Position numbers and translations under genes: made by a program
The notes under the pieces: generated by a model
Databases searched by the model: none
Seen by the model: the letters and a program-made list of their open reading frames with translations, nothing else
Told to the model about the DNA's origin: nothing
Shown: positions 50,800 to 52,862 of the stretch, one piece after another
Numbering within the stretch: the stretch's first letter is position 1
Layout: each line of letters begins with the position of its first letter
Assembly: GCA_947630485.1 (NCBI GenBank)
Contig: CANRHU010000014.1
Location: forward strand, 1 to 52,862
From: an uncultured Lachnospiraceae bacterium
Lineage (GTDB): Bacteria > Bacillota > Clostridia > Lachnospirales > Lachnospiraceae
Direction: 5' to 3'
DNA length: 52,862 nucleotides

Positions 50800-52086
50800 C
50801 GGCATTGCCCTTAACAGCTTATCCACGCTCACCAGCTTGACGCAGAGGGAGAACAGCTGCATGGCCTCCTTCAGATCGTCGAGCGGCGGGTAGGACGGAG
50901 CAATCCGGATATTCGCATCATGGGGATCCTTGCCGTAAGGGTACGTCGCCCCGGCGCCGGTCATCACAAGCCCGGCCTTCTTGCAGCGCGCCACGATATC
51001 CTTCGCGCAGCCCTCCATCGAATCGAAGGAAATGAAATAGCCTCCCCTGGGCGTGGTCCAGGTTCCGATGCCGAGTCCGCCAAGCTCGCGGTCCAGGATC
51101 TCCTCTACCGCCTCGAACTTAGGACGCATGATATCGGCGTGCTTCCTCATATGCTCCACCATGCCGTGGATATCCTTGAAAAACCGCACATGGCGCAGCT
51201 GATTCACCTTGTCATGGCCGATGGTCTGGAATTTTAACTGCTTCTTGATGTCCACCAGGTTGTTCTCCGACGCCGCCAGGGCCGCGATCCCGGAGCCCGG
51301 GAAGCTGATCTTGGACGTGGAGGCAAATTTGATAGCCAGATCCGGATTGCCGGCCCGCTTGCACTCCGCCAGAATCTCCAGCAGGTGATCCTGCCCCATG
51401 TCGTAGAGGTGATGGACCGTGTATGCATTGTCCCAGTAAATCCGGAAATCCGGCGCTGCCGGCTCCAGCCGTGCGAAGCGGCGGACCGTGTCGTCCGAGT
51501 AGGAAATGCCGGTCGGGTTGGAGTATTTCGGCACGCACCAGATGCCCTTGATGGAGTCGTCGCCCGCAACGAGCTCCTCCACCATATCCATATCCGGTCC
51601 GTTCTCATCCATCGGCACGTTGATCATCTCGATGCCGAAATATTCGGTCATCGCGAAATGACGGTCGTAACCGGGCACCGGGCAGAGGAATTTCACCTTG
51701 TCCAGCTTGCACCAAGGGGTATTGCCCATGACGCCGTGGGTCATGGAGCGGGACATGGTATCGAACATGACATTCAAGCTGGAGTTGCCATAGATGATGA
51801 TCTGCTCCGGCCGAACCTCCATCATGTCGGCCAGAAGCTCCTTGGCCTCGCTGATGCCGTCCAGCACGCCGTAGTTGCGGCAGTCGGTTCCGTCGTCGCA
51901 GGTCAGGTCCGAGTCGCTTCCCAGCACATCCATCATGCCCATGGACAGATCCAGCTGATCGATGCTGGGCTTGCCTCTGGACATATCCAGCCGCAGATCC
52001 TGGCTCTGGTAATCCTTGTATGCCGCTTTCAGCTCCGCGCGGAGCGCCACCAGTTCGTCTTTCGTCATTTCCGCATATGGCTTCAT
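50797..52086 (-). CDS. Class I/II aminotransferase (aspartate aminotransferase type Ic)
   Basis: A PLP-dependent aminotransferase of 429 residues. The PLP lysine lies in FASTSKISFPGSGIAAL; IYGNSSLNVMFDT, CPVPGYDRHFAMTEYFGIEM and VPKYSNPTGISYSDDTVRRFA are also characteristic, and DMSRGKPSIDQLDLS near the start marks the type Ic branch of aspartate aminotransferases. It would interconvert aspartate and oxaloacetate with 2-oxoglutarate/glutamate. It has its own promoter, whose -35 box touches the end of gatB, and its own terminator. Confidence 0.9.
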   Translation of the reverse strand: MKPYAEMTKDELVALRAELKAAYKDYQSQDLRLDMSRGKPSIDQLDLSMGMMDVLGSDSDLTCDDGTDCRNYGVLDGISEAKELLADMMEVRPEQIIIYGNSSLNVMFDTMSRSMTHGVMGNTPWCKLDKVKFLCPVPGYDRHFAMTEYFGIEMINVPMDENGPDMDMVEELVAGDDSIKGIWCVPKYSNPTGISYSDDTVRRFARLEPAAPDFRIYWDNAYTVHHLYDMGQDHLLEILAECKRAGNPDLAIKFASTSKISFPGSGIAALAASENNLVDIKKQLKFQTIGHDKVNQLRHVRFFKDIHGMVEHMRKHADIMRPKFEAVEEILDRELGGLGIGTWTTPRGGYFISFDSMEGCAKDIVARCKKAGLVMTGAGATYPYGKDPHDANIRIAPSYPPLDDLKEAMQLFSLCVKLVSVDKLLRAMP

Positions 52087-52111
52087 ATGAAATCCTCCTT
52101 TATTTCAAAAT

Positions 52112-52141
52112 ACTATATCGTAAATGCCTTTGTTTTGTCAA
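52112..52141 (-). promoter_or_regulatory. Promoter of the aminotransferase gene
   Basis: On the minus strand TTGACA (52136-52141) and TATAGT (52112-52117), spacer 18. An AAAGGAGG site precedes the ATG. Confidence 0.8.
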
Positions 52142-52145
52142 CCTC

Positions 52146-52862
52146 TTACTTGACAAGAGGGCTCAGCAGCTCCCGCACGATCTCATTCACCTTCGCCGGG
52201 TCTGCCTTTCCCTTCATGGCGCGCATGGTCTGGCCCACCAGAAAGCCCATGGCCTTCTGCTTGCCGCCGCGGTAGTCCTCCACGGACTGGGGATTCGCCG
52301 CTATGACCGCTTCGACGGCCTGCCGCAGCGCGCCCTCGTCGCTGACCATGGCCAGTCCCTTCTCGGCCACATATTTCTCCGGATCCACGTCGTGGGCGAA
52401 GATCTCCTCAAATACGGTCTTGGCTACCGTCCGGTTGATTGTATTTTTCTCCACCAGGCCGATCAGCTTCGCCAGGTTCGCCGGTGAAAACGCAAGATCC
52501 TCCGGATCCTGCTCCTTCTCCTTTAAAAGCCGCATGGCCTCCACCATCAGCCAGTTGGACACCTCCTTCGGCCTGCCGCAGAGGGCCACGGTCGCCTCGA
52601 AAATGTCCGCCAGGTGCTTGGAACCGGTCAGAATCTCAGCGTCGTAGAGCGGCAGCTGGTACTCGTTCTGATAGCGGGCCAGCTTCTCCGTGCGCAGCTC
52701 CGGCTGCCGGTCGCGGACCGCACAAAGCCACTCGTCGCTGATCACCACCGGCGTCAGGTCCGGATCCGGGAAATAGCGGTAATCCTGGGCGTCCTCCTTG
52801 GAACGCATCGCGTGGGAGGATTCCTTATTGTCGTCCCAGCGCCTCGTCTCCTGGATCACCTT
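52146..52862 (-). CDS. gatB: Asp-tRNA(Asn)/Glu-tRNA(Gln) amidotransferase subunit B, C-terminal part
   Basis: The last about 238 residues of GatB; the gene runs off the right edge so its 5' part is missing. The end of the synthetase-like core is seen (VIQETRRWDDNKESSHAMRS, EDAQDYRYFPDPDLTPV, a typical GatB stretch), followed by the helical YqeY-like tail with NWLMVEAMRLLKEKEQDPED and MGFLVGQTMRAMKGKADPAKV. GatCAB converts mischarged Glu-tRNA(Gln) and Asp-tRNA(Asn). The 3' end is intact. Confidence 0.96.
   Translation of the reverse strand, partial: KVIQETRRWDDNKESSHAMRSKEDAQDYRYFPDPDLTPVVISDEWLCAVRDRQPELRTEKLARYQNEYQLPLYDAEILTGSKHLADIFEATVALCGRPKEVSNWLMVEAMRLLKEKEQDPEDLAFSPANLAKLIGLVEKNTINRTVAKTVFEEIFAHDVDPEKYVAEKGLAMVSDEGALRQAVEAVIAANPQSVEDYRGGKQKAMGFLVGQTMRAMKGKADPAKVNEIVRELLSPLVK

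Overview
The window looks like a chromosomal segment of a GC-rich Clostridia bacterium, most likely a Lachnospiraceae (Clostridium cluster XIVa). The basis is gene content: an hrcA-grpE-dnaK-dnaJ operon with a CIRCE element, an ireB-ruvX-DUF1292-fur-rnj run, FeoAB, 3D-domain proteins, a PPi-type phosphofructokinase and DUF5688. It is mostly housekeeping sequence. I see no prophage, integrase, transposase, CRISPR array, tRNA or rRNA. 42 of the 47 genes called are on the minus strand.

Layout, right to left along the minus strand. (i) 52862-50691: the 3' part of gatB, then a class I aminotransferase with its own promoter and terminator. (ii) 50615-43985: a six-gene operon of class II aldolase, PPi-type PFK, a TIM-like isomerase, a LarA-like racemase, an orphan SsuB/TauB-type ABC ATPase and a NagB-family deaminase. 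Four of the products cover the steps from a hexosamine 6-phosphate to triose phosphate. (iii) 43866-38306: gtrA-yfhO-argH-DUF554. (iv) 38132-35695: feoA-feoB. (v) 34687-35634 (+): a DUF5688 gene divergent from an IclR regulator, which is followed by eda-kdgK and a ferredoxin-like aldo/keto reductase; a 29-bp palindrome in the eda leader is the likely IclR operator. (vi) 30472-27226: a small membrane protein (+), a GNAT acetyltransferase (-) and two paralogous secreted 3D-domain proteins (+). (vii) 27178-20889: the CIRCE-controlled hrcA-grpE-dnaK-dnaJ heat-shock operon, then proC. (viii) 20840-20319: about 570 bp with no gene I can defend. (ix) 20308-14091: an AAA ATPase with a strong promoter, then prmA-rsmE-iscS-thiI. 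(x) 13546-13933 (+): a Crh-like HPr protein, divergent from mtaB. (xi) 12013-1: ireB-ruvX-DUF1292-fur-rnj-(MltG-like)-O-methyltransferase-U32 peptidase-ydcF-M16 peptidase-era-PARG/ARH fusion, a long co-directional run.

The least ordinary feature is the small-repeat landscape. A family of hairpin-forming units with a 39-bp period and a conserved CCATGC box occurs at seven places, usually just past a stop codon; it has become part of the coding end of the U32 gene and probably part of the ruvX ribosome-binding site. Separately, unrelated short tandem duplications straddle the stop codons of three genes (yfhO, the DUF5688 gene and the GNAT gene), and 15-bp tandem repeats lie both inside feoA and upstream of it. 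Very large hairpins sit between grpE and dnaK and between dnaK and dnaJ.
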